DNA of 57,513 bases from an uncultured Acidimicrobiales bacterium (GTDB taxonomy: Bacteria > Actinomycetota > Acidimicrobiia > Acidimicrobiales > SHLQ01). How positions within the stretch are numbered: the first letter of the stretch is position 1; every line of letters begins with the position of its first letter. Below are positions 32,267-41,959 of this stretch, piece after piece. The notes below the pieces were generated by a model. That model saw nothing but the letters and a program-made list of their open reading frames with translations, was not told the DNA's origin and did not search any database. Both the position numbers and the translations under genes were made by a program. The stretch lies in NCBI GenBank assembly GCA_938038815.1, contig CALHTF010000075.1, positions 1-57,513 on the forward strand, read 5' to 3'.

Positions 32267-34566
32267 TTCTTGACCAACGGGCGAGGACTCAGCTTCTCGC
32301 CTACCCGCTTCAGCGGCGGCCGGGACCGGGCGGTATCGGCCCGGTAGGCGTCAGCGTGTTTCCACGCCCGCTCGGCGGTGGTGGCGTCGGGTTGCACCGG
32401 AGCAAAGGCGTTTGCGGCCACATCAGGGACCAGCGCCCGCAACGCACGCGACGCATCGGCGCCAAATTCTTCATCACTCAGCGCTGCGACCTCGGTGAAG
32501 GTCAGCTCGGGTGTCACTTCGACACCGCCTTCGAGCAAGCGGTCGGTGGCATCGGCCCATGCGCCCTCGATCCGTCCGACCGGGGTTGGCGCGCTGCGGC
32601 GGCGTTTACGACGACGGCGCTTGCTAACCATTACGTACAGCACAACCGCCAGCAGGCCTACGGCGAACAACAGACCGATGAGGCTCGGAAAAACCCATGC
32701 GCCGAGGTTGCGCCCGTTGGGGTCCTCGTCGGTGTCGATCGCTTCCGAGGGTGACCCTTCGGTCGGTTGCGCCTGGGGTGTGGCGACCGCCGTCGGGGCC
32801 GCCGGGATCGTGGTTCCGGGTGTTTCCTCGGGGAGTTCTTCGGCGGCGATCTCGATCGGGGCGGGGTCAAAGGCCTGCCACCCGAACCCATCGAACGGGA
32901 CTTCAACCCACACGTCGTAGTGCTCGGAGGTAATGTCGAGCGACGCATCACCGTTGGTGTCGGCCACCTCGGCAAGGTCGAAGCCGATGACTACCCGGGC
33001 GGGAATCTGCTGGGTCCGGAGCATCACGGCGAGGGCGGTCGCAAACTGCTCGGGTCCACCGCGTTGGTCTTCGACCAGGAAGGCCCGCAGCCGCCCGAGG
33101 GAGTGTCCGGGCGGCGAATCGACCTTCAACGCCACCTCATCTTGGAGGAACTCGACGAGCGCCGTGGTGATGTCGTAGGGGTTGTCGAACTTGGAGGCCA
33201 CGTTGGTCGCCAAATCGATGATGTCGGCCGAAACCTGATCCGGCAGGGCAACATAGGAGTCATCGACATCACCCAGGTCAGCGCCTTGGAGGAGTTCGTC
33301 TGAGGCGACAGGAAGTCGCGACGTCACCGTGTAGGTCGAGACCGTTGTGCCCTCGGGCGCGATGATCGAGCCGGCCGCTTTGTCGAACATGACCTCGGGG
33401 ATGCTCACCCAAACCGGCCGCTGCGCGGCTGGCAGCCACGGGCCTCGCAGGGTTCCCACGGCAATCGTTTGGGTAATCAGCGCCGTGTTTTCCTCGCTAC
33501 CCGACCGGGTATCGAGGTCGGAATCGCTGAGGCGGTAACGAGCCGTCGAGCGCCACTCGGCACCGTCATAGGCGTCGAGGACCGCGACCGGAACCCGGCG
33601 TAGAATCTCCCGGTCGTTCTCGCCCAGCAGTTCGAGGCTTAGGGCAGGCACCGGCGGATTCTGGGCCCGAACCGCCTTGAATTCAGCGAGCGGGTTGATG
33701 ACGGCTTCGGGCGAGACAACATCGGGGCGAAGCGACCGAGGATCGACCGGGTCATCGGAACGAAACGCCAACAACGTGCCGATAAGGCCACCGATCGCGA
33801 CACACGCGACCGCCACGGGCAGCGCCGAACGAGCGAGGGCCAAGGTGGTGGTGCGGGTTTGGAAGTCGCCGTCGAGCAACGCAATCGACTCGGGAGTGTC
33901 GGTGGACGAGGTGTCGTCGAATTCGAGTCCGTGAGTCACCTCGGTCGAGCGGCGCTGGTTGGCCCGCAAGGCCACAACCAACAGCCCGACTCCCGCGATG
34001 GCGAGCGGGAGCCAGATCCCCGACGAAGGGGCCGGCGCAGCCAACGGCAACGTGATCGCGTACAGCCCAAACAGCGGAGCCAAGGGCCAAACCACATGGC
34101 GGGCCCGCAACATCAACAACGCAGCGGCCGACCCTGCGATCCACGCCAGGTAGGTCATCAGCACGCTCGTCGAACCCGAGGCCGGCAGCGGGAACAGGGC
34201 GTCGAGACCGTCGGCCCAGCCCGAGTACAGGCCGTCCCAGAGCGCTCGCAACGTCGCAAGTCCGGGAATACCAATCGGCATAGTTGAGGTGAGCTGGGAG
34301 TACGCCGTGTAGGCCAGCATGGCGACCAGCGAGATCGCACCGGTCAGCCACAACGACGGCCTCCGGTACTCAAGGACGGCGATCAGCAGCACTGACAGCG
34401 CAGCCGCCGCGGCGACCCGTAGCGGCGCCAGCGTCGAGCCGAAGACCCGATGAACGCCGTAGGCGCATAGGCCACCAAGAAGAGCCAGCAACACGACTTC
34501 GGCCCAGTCGCGGCGGTCGAGCGACCGACCAGCCTTGAATTGCGCGATGCGACCAAGCGCGGTCAT
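32260..34566 (-). CDS. TgpA-like transglutaminase-fold membrane protein, catalytic residues lost
   Basis: 768 residues. Residues ~15-230 hold six or seven membrane helices (DUF3488/TgpA-type N-terminus); a long extracytoplasmic part contains a transglutaminase-like core at ~430-570; a Pro/Ala/Thr-rich linker, one helix (GAWVFPSLIGLLFAVGLLAVVLYVMV) and a basic cytoplasmic tail with a DUF4129-like region follow. In the core the usual C-x-x-(F/Y)-A motif reads RGGPEQFATALAVMLRTQQI, with Pro where Cys is expected, and the HxW position reads YDVWVEV, with Asp for His; FDPAP keeps the third position. So enzymatic crosslinking is unlikely. ATG 34566 overlaps the stop of the PKD protein by 4 nt (ATGA); the frame to 34647 is ignored. 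Confidence 0.85.
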   Translation of the reverse strand: MTALGRIAQFKAGRSLDRRDWAEVVLLALLGGLCAYGVHRVFGSTLAPLRVAAAAALSVLLIAVLEYRRPSLWLTGAISLVAMLAYTAYSQLTSTMPIGIPGLATLRALWDGLYSGWADGLDALFPLPASGSTSVLMTYLAWIAGSAAALLMLRARHVVWPLAPLFGLYAITLPLAAPAPSSGIWLPLAIAGVGLLVVALRANQRRSTEVTHGLEFDDTSSTDTPESIALLDGDFQTRTTTLALARSALPVAVACVAIGGLIGTLLAFRSDDPVDPRSLRPDVVSPEAVINPLAEFKAVRAQNPPVPALSLELLGENDREILRRVPVAVLDAYDGAEWRSTARYRLSDSDLDTRSGSEENTALITQTIAVGTLRGPWLPAAQRPVWVSIPEVMFDKAAGSIIAPEGTTVSTYTVTSRLPVASDELLQGADLGDVDDSYVALPDQVSADIIDLATNVASKFDNPYDITTALVEFLQDEVALKVDSPPGHSLGRLRAFLVEDQRGGPEQFATALAVMLRTQQIPARVVIGFDLAEVADTNGDASLDITSEHYDVWVEVPFDGFGWQAFDPAPIEIAAEELPEETPGTTIPAAPTAVATPQAQPTEGSPSEAIDTDEDPNGRNLGAWVFPSLIGLLFAVGLLAVVLYVMVSKRRRRKRRRSAPTPVGRIEGAWADATDRLLEGGVEVTPELTFTEVAALSDEEFGADASRALRALVPDVAANAFAPVQPDATTAERAWKHADAYRADTARSRPPLKRVGEKLSPRPLVKNR

Positions 34567-37500
34567 CGGGTCGTCCGGCGTCGTCGAACATTGTTTCTTA
34601 CCAACGATGCACCGAGGCCGCCAGCCAACAGTACGAGCAGTTGCCACGGGTGACTCGCACCCAGGGTGAGCGGCGAGGCGTCCTGGGAGTCGTCGTTGTC
34701 GCCCTCGTCGTCGCCACTGGTGGGCGGATCGGTAGGCGGCGGGGGTGGTGCCGCCGTTGTGGTGGGCGCAGCGGTGGTCGGCGGCGCAGCCGTCGTGGTC
34801 GGAGCAGCGGTGGTCGGAGCAGCGGTGGTCGGGGCGACGGTGGTCGGGGCGACGGTGGTCGTGGGAGCCGCAGTCGTGGTCGGTGCAGCGGTCGTCGTGG
34901 GAGCCGCAGTCGTCGTGGGAGCCGCCGTGGTCGTCGGCGCGGCGGTCGTCGTGGGAGCCGCAGTCGTCGTAGGCGCATCCGTCGTCGTGGGAGCCGCCGT
35001 GGTGGTAGGCGCCAGAGTGGTCGTGGTAACCGCCATCGCCCGGATCCGAATCGTACGCGTCCGACTCGTCGACCCTCCGTTGTTGCTCACCGTGAGCGTG
35101 ACCTCGTAGGAGCCCGAACCGTCATAGATATGGGTTGGGTTTCGAGCGGTCGAGGTCGAGCCGTCGCCGAAGTCCCAGGACCAACTCGATGGGTTCTCGG
35201 TGGAGAGATCCTCGAAGCTCACCGGCTCGCCAGCGTCGGCAACGCCGCCGTTCACGATGCGGAAGTTCGCCTTTGGTTTGTCGACCACGACCTCGACATC
35301 GCGGCTCGCCGTATCGCAACCTCCATCGTTGCAAACTTCGAGGCGGACGGTAAATGTTCCGGAGAAGTTGTACTGGAAGATGGCACCGCGCGAACGAATC
35401 ACCGTACCTTCGTGGAAGGTCCACCGGGTGGTCTCGGGATTGTTGGTCGACTGATTCGTGAACCGCACCGTGGTGCCGACCGGTACCGGCCCCGACGGGC
35501 TGACCGAGAAGATCGCAACCGGTGGCTTCGGGGCTTCGGCCACCGCCACGCGTTTGGTCGCCGTGTCACAACCACCCTTGTTGCAGACCTCGAGCTCAAC
35601 GTCGTAGGTGCCTGACTTGAGAAACACGTGGGGCGGAGGCGACTGCCCGTTGAAGGTCGCTCCATCACCAAAGCTCCAGACCCACGATGTTGGGCCTCCG
35701 GTGCTGGTGTCGGTGAACAGCACCTCGGTCGCCGTATTCGGTGTCGCAGGGGTCGACGCAAAGTCCGCCACCGGCGGTGGAGGATCGACGTCGATCACCG
35801 TCGTCGCCGTATCGGACCCTTGGTTGTTCCAGACCTTCAGCGTCACGGTGTAACTACCCGAGTTAGCGTACTCGTGGGTCGGGTTCTGCAACGAAGAGGT
35901 TGCGCCATCTCCAAAGTCCCAGCTCCACTTGGTGGGCTGGTTTCGCGACGTGTCCTCAAAGCTGACCGGGTCGTTGGTTCCCGGGTTGGCCGAACTCACC
36001 GTGAAGTCAGCAATCGGTGCTGGGGCCACGACCTCAACGGTCTTGGAGGTAGAACTTCGGCCCTGGGGGTTTGAGACGGTGAGGGTCACCGAGTACGAAC
36101 CGGGTTCGTCGAAGCTGTAGGTCGGGTTCCGAGCGGTCGATGAACCGCCGTCGCCGAAGGTCCACACCCAGGTGGTCGGGTCATCGGTCGACGTGTCGGT
36201 GAAGCTCACCGGCACCCCGGCCGCCGGCTGGCGGGGGCTCACCGCAAACGATGCCTTGGGGGCGGGCGGCGGCTCTTCGACCCGAACCGTCATGCTGTCG
36301 TCGCTCGACCCGGCGGAGTTCGACGCCGTGAGGGTGACGGTGTATCGGCCCGAGCTGTCAAAGGTGTAACACGCACTCTGGCCCGCTGCGCTGCCCCCGT
36401 CGCCAAAGTCCCAGGTGAGCGACGTGGGGTTGTTGGTCGAGGTACTCACGAAGCAGGTTTCGATTCCGGCCTTGACCGTTCGACTCGATGCCCCCTCGAT
36501 GCGGGCGACCGGCGGATTGATGGGGGCCTGCACCTCGATGTCGACCGATGCCGAATCCGATCCGGCGGAGTTCTCGACGTCGAGCCGCACCGAATAGGTA
36601 CCGGGTGCACTGAATGCGTGCTGCACCTCATTGCCGGTTGCCCCCGAACCATCGCCAAAGTCCCAAACCACGCTGGTCGGGTTTCCGGTCGACTGGCTTC
36701 GGAAGATCACAAAGTCGCCTACATCGACGGTTTGGGAACTCGGACGAATGATCGCCGTCGGTGCTTCGACCCCGTCGATCACCAAGATGCTGGCGTTGGC
36801 CGTGTCGCTGCCAGCGTCGTTGCTTACCCGAAGGGTCACCGAGTACCGACCGGGCTGGTCATAGGAGGTCGTTGCCGTTCGACCGCTGGCCACTTGACCG
36901 TTACCGAAGCTCCACTCAAAGGTCTCGGGCGAGCCGGTCGACCGGTCGGTGAAGGTGACTTCATCGCCGACTTCGAGCGTTGCCTTGTCGAAGGCAAAGT
37001 CGGCCCGCGGTGGAATCTGCACGTCTTCGGGCAACACGGTAAAGGTGTGGGAGGTCGAGTCGGTCTCGACCGCGTTGTCGACGGTCAACGTGACCACGTA
37101 CTGCCCCTCGACACTCCACGACTTGCTGACCGACGGACCACTGGCCGAGTCGCCATCGCCAAAGGACCAACTCCACGAAGTGGCACCGCCCAGCGAATTA
37201 TCGACCAGGGTCACCGACTCGCCCACCTGCACCCGGTCGCTGGTGAACTCGAACAGCGCCTGAAGCACGTCGGTTTCTTCGGGGATGGGCGGAGGCTCTT
37301 CCTCGGCCGGATCATCTTCGGGTTCGGCGGCCGGCTCGTCGCTTCCTGGATCCTCGACAATGGGTTCGGGGGCCACCGTCGACGATGGAGACGGCAGATC
37401 GACCAGATCGCTGTCGGCCTCGCTGGGCGGATCGATCAGGTCGCTCGATTCATCGCCGTCGCCGTCGCCTTCGCCCGCTTGATCAAGAGCATCGCCATCG

Positions 37501-38705
37501 CCCGCTTCGCCATCGTTGGCTTCGAGGGGTTCGCCGTCTTCACCGATCGTCGTACCGTCGCCGTCACCGTCACCATCGGGGCCAGCCACCACCCCTCCTT
37601 CGCCATCGCCCAGCACGGAGGTGTCAAACTTGTTGATGACGATCGCCTCGGTCTGAGCCACCACGCCAGCGGCGCTGCTCAAGGGATAGTTGAACCAGAC
37701 CAGACCATCTTTTACGTGCAGGTCAAAGGTTCCGGGGCTACCCACCCGAACCGAGCGAAGCAGTCGCGCCGCAGCAAGATCAACGATCATGACTTCGCCG
37801 TTGCCATAGTTCGGGATATAGGCCATGCCGCCAGCTTCGGCAGGTGTGCCAAGGTCGCTGCCATCGGCCGCGATGGTGACGAGATCGCATTCGTTGCGAG
37901 CCAGATCGGTAATGCTCAACAAGCCGTTGTCAGAGTCGGCCACCACAACATAGGGCCGGTCGGCTTGGTCGGTGGTTCCCGCCGACTGGAGCGTCTCGCC
38001 TGGCACGTTGGCCAGACAGAACGAGCGTGCGACCTCACCGCGGTCGTTGAGCCGAACCACTTCGTTCGCCAACTTGTCGACCAGCACGGGCTCATCGCCG
38101 ACCATCACCAGATCAAGCGCTCGGCCAGCCGACCGCGTCGGCAACGAAACCGACGACGAGTCGCCATCGACCCGCTGCACTTGGCCCGAGTCTTCGAGCA
38201 TCCAGAGCACGCCGCGACTGTCGGCGGCCAATTGTCGAACCGGCGATTCGAGTGAGGTGCTGGCTACGGGTGCGAGGTTCAACGAATCGAACTCGTCGAC
38301 CGAATCTTCGTCGACCACGTAGACCGCATCACCACCGACCGCGACCGAAAGGTCCCCGACCGTGTCGGCGATATCGACCACCGGAGCGAGCGAGAGGGTC
38401 ACGCCGTTGGCGATGGCGACCTCGCGGGTTTCGCGGTTAAGCACCACCGCACTGGCGCCACTCTGGGTGACCGCAAACGCCGACCGTGGATCGCCGACGT
38501 CAATGCGAGCGGCGACCTCGCGGGTCGCACCGTTGATCTTGACCGCTTCTCCGGTCGCCCGACTCTCCAACCATGCCGTTGGATCCCGGAAGTCGACCTC
38601 GGCCGACGACGATTGCCCGATTCGGAACGCGAGGACCACCGCGGTGGCCAAAACGAGGGCCACCAGCGCTCGAACGGTCCAAAGACGCATTGACTCTCGA
38701 GTCAT
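34563..38705 (-). CDS. Giant surface protein: beta-propeller, nine PKD domains, Thr/Pro stalk
   Basis: 1380 residues. An N-terminal signal/anchor (VRALVALVLATAVVLAF) is followed by an YncE/NHL-like propeller at ~40-335 (repeats such as DRPYVVVADSDNGLLSITDL). A very acidic linker (~345-480, GDGDGDGT type) leads to nine PKD domains at ~482-1222, recognised by W(D/S)FGDG and YxVxLxVxN motifs; domains 7 and 8 carry extra EVCNxGGCDTA cysteine pairs and domain 4 has two more Cys. A ~105-residue APTTTA-repeat stalk, a C-terminal helix (PWQLLVLLAGGLGASLV) and NNVRRRRTTR complete it. PKD arrays typically mediate protein or carbohydrate binding at the cell surface. It is the first gene of a pair coupled by ATGA overlap to the TgpA-like gene. 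No LPXTG motif is seen. Confidence 0.88.
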   Translation of the reverse strand: MTRESMRLWTVRALVALVLATAVVLAFRIGQSSSAEVDFRDPTAWLESRATGEAVKINGATREVAARIDVGDPRSAFAVTQSGASAVVLNRETREVAIANGVTLSLAPVVDIADTVGDLSVAVGGDAVYVVDEDSVDEFDSLNLAPVASTSLESPVRQLAADSRGVLWMLEDSGQVQRVDGDSSSVSLPTRSAGRALDLVMVGDEPVLVDKLANEVVRLNDRGEVARSFCLANVPGETLQSAGTTDQADRPYVVVADSDNGLLSITDLARNECDLVTIAADGSDLGTPAEAGGMAYIPNYGNGEVMIVDLAAARLLRSVRVGSPGTFDLHVKDGLVWFNYPLSSAAGVVAQTEAIVINKFDTSVLGDGEGGVVAGPDGDGDGDGTTIGEDGEPLEANDGEAGDGDALDQAGEGDGDGDESSDLIDPPSEADSDLVDLPSPSSTVAPEPIVEDPGSDEPAAEPEDDPAEEEPPPIPEETDVLQALFEFTSDRVQVGESVTLVDNSLGGATSWSWSFGDGDSASGPSVSKSWSVEGQYVVTLTVDNAVETDSTSHTFTVLPEDVQIPPRADFAFDKATLEVGDEVTFTDRSTGSPETFEWSFGNGQVASGRTATTSYDQPGRYSVTLRVSNDAGSDTANASILVIDGVEAPTAIIRPSSQTVDVGDFVIFRSQSTGNPTSVVWDFGDGSGATGNEVQHAFSAPGTYSVRLDVENSAGSDSASVDIEVQAPINPPVARIEGASSRTVKAGIETCFVSTSTNNPTSLTWDFGDGGSAAGQSACYTFDSSGRYTVTLTASNSAGSSDDSMTVRVEEPPPAPKASFAVSPRQPAAGVPVSFTDTSTDDPTTWVWTFGDGGSSTARNPTYSFDEPGSYSVTLTVSNPQGRSSTSKTVEVVAPAPIADFTVSSANPGTNDPVSFEDTSRNQPTKWSWDFGDGATSSLQNPTHEYANSGSYTVTLKVWNNQGSDTATTVIDVDPPPPVADFASTPATPNTATEVLFTDTSTGGPTSWVWSFGDGATFNGQSPPPHVFLKSGTYDVELEVCNKGGCDTATKRVAVAEAPKPPVAIFSVSPSGPVPVGTTVRFTNQSTNNPETTRWTFHEGTVIRSRGAIFQYNFSGTFTVRLEVCNDGGCDTASRDVEVVVDKPKANFRIVNGGVADAGEPVSFEDLSTENPSSWSWDFGDGSTSTARNPTHIYDGSGSYEVTLTVSNNGGSTSRTRTIRIRAMAVTTTTLAPTTTAAPTTTDAPTTTAAPTTTAAPTTTAAPTTTAAPTTTAAPTTTAAPTTTVAPTTVAPTTAAPTTAAPTTTAAPPTTAAPTTTAAPPPPPTDPPTSGDDEGDNDDSQDASPLTLGASHPWQLLVLLAGGLGASLVRNNVRRRRTTR
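34751..35012. repeat. 15/18-bp tandem repeats encoding the Thr/Pro/Ala stalk
   Basis: Imperfect tandem copies of a 6-codon unit (APTTTA, with shorter 5-codon variants) near the 3' end of the PKD gene. Such arrays can change copy number by slippage, which would alter stalk length in whole codons. Confidence 0.75.
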
Positions 38706-38872
38706 CGTGACGGGGGTTAACTTTCGGGGTCATGTCCGCCCCGAAGGATGGGGACGAGCGGCGAACAAGTAACTAGGCGAACGAAGATTCTCGAACAATC
38801 ACTACGCTGCGTGACGGTTCGCCCAGAACCTACCACACACCGTAGAGAATTCTTCCTTCAGGCCTCGACCCG

Positions 38873-39904
38873 TCAAACCTCCCACGTGGGCTGCGAATGC
38901 AGCAGTTTCTCCAGGTCACCGGGCCCCGAAGCGGCTGTCGCGGCGGCCACCTGAGCGTTGGTTTCCCCCGCGTACTCGGGCCGCTCGACCGCCCGGAACA
39001 CCCCCATCGGGGTGGGTTCGGTTGGCCGACTCGCCAACCGGGAGAGCGCAAATGCCCGCGACGGGTCCATCTGGGTCTCGTCGTGAACCAGAAGTTGGTT
39101 CTCGACGTCAGCACCCAGATCGGCGACCGTAACGATTTCGGCCACCCCATTAGGCCGACAGATCACGCCTTTTTCGCCATCAGCGCCGAAGCGTATTGGT
39201 TGGCCATGGTCAAGGTTGATCAACATGGCCTCCCGGTTGTCCTTTTTCGTGATCGCCCCAAACGCACCGTCGTTAAAGACGTTGCAGTTCTGGAACACCT
39301 CGACCAACGCGCTCCCCTGGTGTTCGTGGGCCCGACGGAACATCGCCTGCATATGTTTGCGGTCCATATCGTGGGTTCGGGCCACAAACGACGCCTCGGC
39401 GCCCAAGGCCAAGCTGACCGGGTTAAACGGATGGTCGAGCGAGCCGAACGGGGTCGACTTGGTGACCTTGCCTTGTTCGCTCGTTGGCGAATACTGGCCC
39501 TTGGTCAATCCGTAGATCTGGTTGTTGAACAACAAAATCTTGATATTGACGTTTCGGCGCAGCGCGTGAATCAGATGATTTCCGCCAATCGACAACATGT
39601 CGCCGTCGCCACCCACCACCCACACGTCAAGGTCGGGCCGGGCCACCGCAAGACCAGTCGCGATCGCCGGCGAGCGCCCATGGATGCTGTGCATTCCGTA
39701 GGTGTTCATGTAATACGGGAACCGGGCGGCGCAGCCAATGCCCGAAATGAACACGGTGTTCTCACGGGCGACGCCGAGTTCAGGCATCAACATCTGCATG
39801 GCGGTCAGGATCGAATAGTCGCCACAACCCGGGCACCACCGGACCTCTTGGTCAGAGCTCCAGTCGGCCTTGGTCGTGAGGGGCACTTCGGTTACGTCGG
39901 TCAT
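38873..39904 (-). CDS. korB: 2-oxoacid:ferredoxin oxidoreductase, beta subunit
   Basis: 343-residue thiamine-diphosphate subunit; with KorA it converts a 2-oxoacid (most likely 2-oxoglutarate) plus CoA to acyl-CoA and CO2, reducing ferredoxin. Motifs are WCPGCGDYSIL, the TPP site VVGGDGDMLSIGGNH ending in FNNQIYGLTKGQYSPT, and cysteines for the cluster (WCPGCG, GIGCAARF, NCNVFNDG). It starts 11 nt after the korA stop. KorAB replaces or supplements 2-oxoglutarate dehydrogenase in many actinobacteria. The 2-oxoglutarate assignment rests on family resemblance and synteny, not on a decisive residue. Confidence 0.92.
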   Translation of the reverse strand: MTDVTEVPLTTKADWSSDQEVRWCPGCGDYSILTAMQMLMPELGVARENTVFISGIGCAARFPYYMNTYGMHSIHGRSPAIATGLAVARPDLDVWVVGGDGDMLSIGGNHLIHALRRNVNIKILLFNNQIYGLTKGQYSPTSEQGKVTKSTPFGSLDHPFNPVSLALGAEASFVARTHDMDRKHMQAMFRRAHEHQGSALVEVFQNCNVFNDGAFGAITKKDNREAMLINLDHGQPIRFGADGEKGVICRPNGVAEIVTVADLGADVENQLLVHDETQMDPSRAFALSRLASRPTEPTPMGVFRAVERPEYAGETNAQVAAATAASGPGDLEKLLHSQPTWEV

Positions 39905-39915
39905 ATCGCTCTCCC

Positions 39916-41802
39916 CTAGTTCTTTGCCGCGACAGCGGTTCGTAGCTCGGCTTCGAGTTCGCCGGCAGTAAAGGGCTGGCCCATCACCTTGGTCACCGAC
40001 TCGGCGTCGACCAGGAACTCGGCTCGCACCAGCTTCGAGAGTTGCCCCATGTTGAGTTCGGGGACGATCACTCGGTCGAAGCTACCCAGCACCTCGCCCA
40101 AGTTCTTGGGGAACGGATTGAGGTGCATCAGGTGCACATGGGCAATCTTGTCGCCCCCGCTGCGGATACGTTGCACCGCACCGGTTATCGCCCCCCACGT
40201 CGAGCCCCAACCGAGCACGCACACGTCGGCATCGGCGTCGCCGTCGATCTCCACCAGCGGTATATCGTCGGCGATCCTGGCGATCCGTTCTTCTCGCACG
40301 TCGGTCATAAATGCGTGGTTCTCGGCGCTGTAGCTCACATTGCCGGTGCCGTCCTCTTTTTCCAGACCACCGATCCGGTGCATCAAACCGGGCGTTCCGG
40401 GCACGGCCCAGGGTCTAGCCAAGTTGTGATCGCGCAAGTACGGCCAGAACACTCCCTCGCCGTCCTCGTTGGTCTGGTTCGGCTCGGTCGCAAAATCGAC
40501 CGGGATCTCCGGAAGCGAGGCAACATCGGGAATCTTCCACGGCGCCGAACCATTGGCGAGATACCCATCGGAGAGCAGCATGACCGGCGTCCGGTACTTC
40601 ACCGCAAGGCGAACCGCCTCGATCGCCGCGTGGAAGCACTGCGACGGCGTATAGGCAGCCACGATCGGCATCGGCGCTTCGCCATGGCGCCCATACATCG
40701 CCATCATGAGATCAGAGGCCTCGGTTTTGGTCGGCAGTCCCGTCGATGGCCCGCCGCGCTGAATATCGATGATCACCAAGGGCAATTCGAGGCTGATCGC
40801 CAGGCCGATAGTTTCACCCTTCAGGGCAATACCCGGGCCACTGGTGGTGGTGACCCCGATGTGGCCCCCATAGGACGCGCCGAGCGCGCAGCCGACCGCT
40901 GCTATCTCGTCTTCGGCCTGCACGGTGCGGACCCCAAAGTTCTTGTGTTTGGAGAGCTCATGGAGAATGTCGCTCGCTGGGGTGATTGGATAGGAGCCCA
41001 AGAAAATCGGCACCTGGGCCAACTCCCCGGCCGCAACCAAGCCCCACGACAGCGCGGTGTTGCCGTTGATCGAGGTGTAGGTACCTGGCTCGAGTTTGGC
41101 GGGCCGCACTTGGTAGTGATGCTCGGAAAGCTCCGCCGTTTCGCCGTAGGCGTGTCCGGCGTTAAAGGCTGCTTTGTTGGCGGCAATCACCCCTTCGCGG
41201 CCGGCGAACTTGGCGTCTATCCATTCCATGGTTGGTTCGGTGGGCCGCGTATACATCCACGACAACAGCCCGAGGGCAAAGAAATTCTTCGATCGCTCGG
41301 CGTCGCGTGGTTTGATGCCCAAGTCGCCGAGGTCCTTGGCCACCTCTTTGGTCAGGGTGGTCATCTGCACCTGAATCACAGTGAATCCGGCGAGGGTGTC
41401 ATCGTCGAGGGGGTTGGCGTCGTAGCCAGCTTTGGCCAAGTTACGCTCGGTGAACGCATCCTCGTTCACGATCACGGTTCCGCCGGCCTCAAGGCGACCC
41501 AGGTCGCTCTTGAGCGCGGCGGGGTTCATGGCGATCAACACATTGGGGGCGTCACCCGGGGTGCTGATGGGGTGATCGGAGATTTGCACCTGAAACGCCG
41601 ACACTCCCGCCAAGGTTCCCTGGGGCGCTCGGATCTCGGCGGGGAAATCGGGCAAGGTGGCTAGGTCGTTGCCAAACAACGCGCTGGCACTGGTGAACCG
41701 ATCACCAGTGAGTTGCATACCATCGCCGGAGTCCCCGGCGAATCGGACGATGACATGGTCAATGTCTCGTACAGCGGACGGCGGCTCAGCGATGTCAGTC
41801 AC
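39916..41802 (-). CDS. korA: 2-oxoacid:ferredoxin oxidoreductase, fused gamma-alpha subunit
   Basis: 628 residues. The N-terminal ~200 residues are the gamma domain (VRFAGDSGDGMQLTGDRFTS, FPAEIRAPQGTLAGVSAFQV); the rest is the alpha (pyrimidine-binding) part with NGNTALSWGLVAAGELAQV, YPITPASDILHELSKHK, AEDEIAAVGCALGASYGGH and TTSGPGIALKGE, ending in a transketolase-C-like region (PELNMGQLSKLVRAEFL). This fused layout is typical of actinobacterial KorA. GTG start at 41802; no Shine-Dalgarno or close -10 is obvious. It is the first gene of the korAB operon. Confidence 0.93.
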   Translation of the reverse strand: MTDIAEPPSAVRDIDHVIVRFAGDSGDGMQLTGDRFTSASALFGNDLATLPDFPAEIRAPQGTLAGVSAFQVQISDHPISTPGDAPNVLIAMNPAALKSDLGRLEAGGTVIVNEDAFTERNLAKAGYDANPLDDDTLAGFTVIQVQMTTLTKEVAKDLGDLGIKPRDAERSKNFFALGLLSWMYTRPTEPTMEWIDAKFAGREGVIAANKAAFNAGHAYGETAELSEHHYQVRPAKLEPGTYTSINGNTALSWGLVAAGELAQVPIFLGSYPITPASDILHELSKHKNFGVRTVQAEDEIAAVGCALGASYGGHIGVTTTSGPGIALKGETIGLAISLELPLVIIDIQRGGPSTGLPTKTEASDLMMAMYGRHGEAPMPIVAAYTPSQCFHAAIEAVRLAVKYRTPVMLLSDGYLANGSAPWKIPDVASLPEIPVDFATEPNQTNEDGEGVFWPYLRDHNLARPWAVPGTPGLMHRIGGLEKEDGTGNVSYSAENHAFMTDVREERIARIADDIPLVEIDGDADADVCVLGWGSTWGAITGAVQRIRSGGDKIAHVHLMHLNPFPKNLGEVLGSFDRVIVPELNMGQLSKLVRAEFLVDAESVTKVMGQPFTAGELEAELRTAVAAKN

Positions 41803-41959
41803 GTTCAGTCTCGGTTCAGTGGCGGAGATGGACCCTCATGTTTGCCTATGACACTAGTCACACGGGGTGGAAACGCAAGACCAGATCGGTTTGTCTCGTA
41901 CCGCTTCACCGAGCCGCGGGCCAGACACGACCTCGTGCCTAGCCCACCCCGGCGACGAG

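Noticed and set aside
36618-38255. 545-codon plus-strand frame opposite the PKD gene
   Set aside because: Antisense shadow; composition and lack of motifs are unlike a real protein, and the minus-strand protein has nine clear PKD domains.
40042-41664. 540-codon plus-strand frame opposite korA
   Set aside because: Antisense shadow rich in His, Arg and Gln; korA motifs cover the whole interval.
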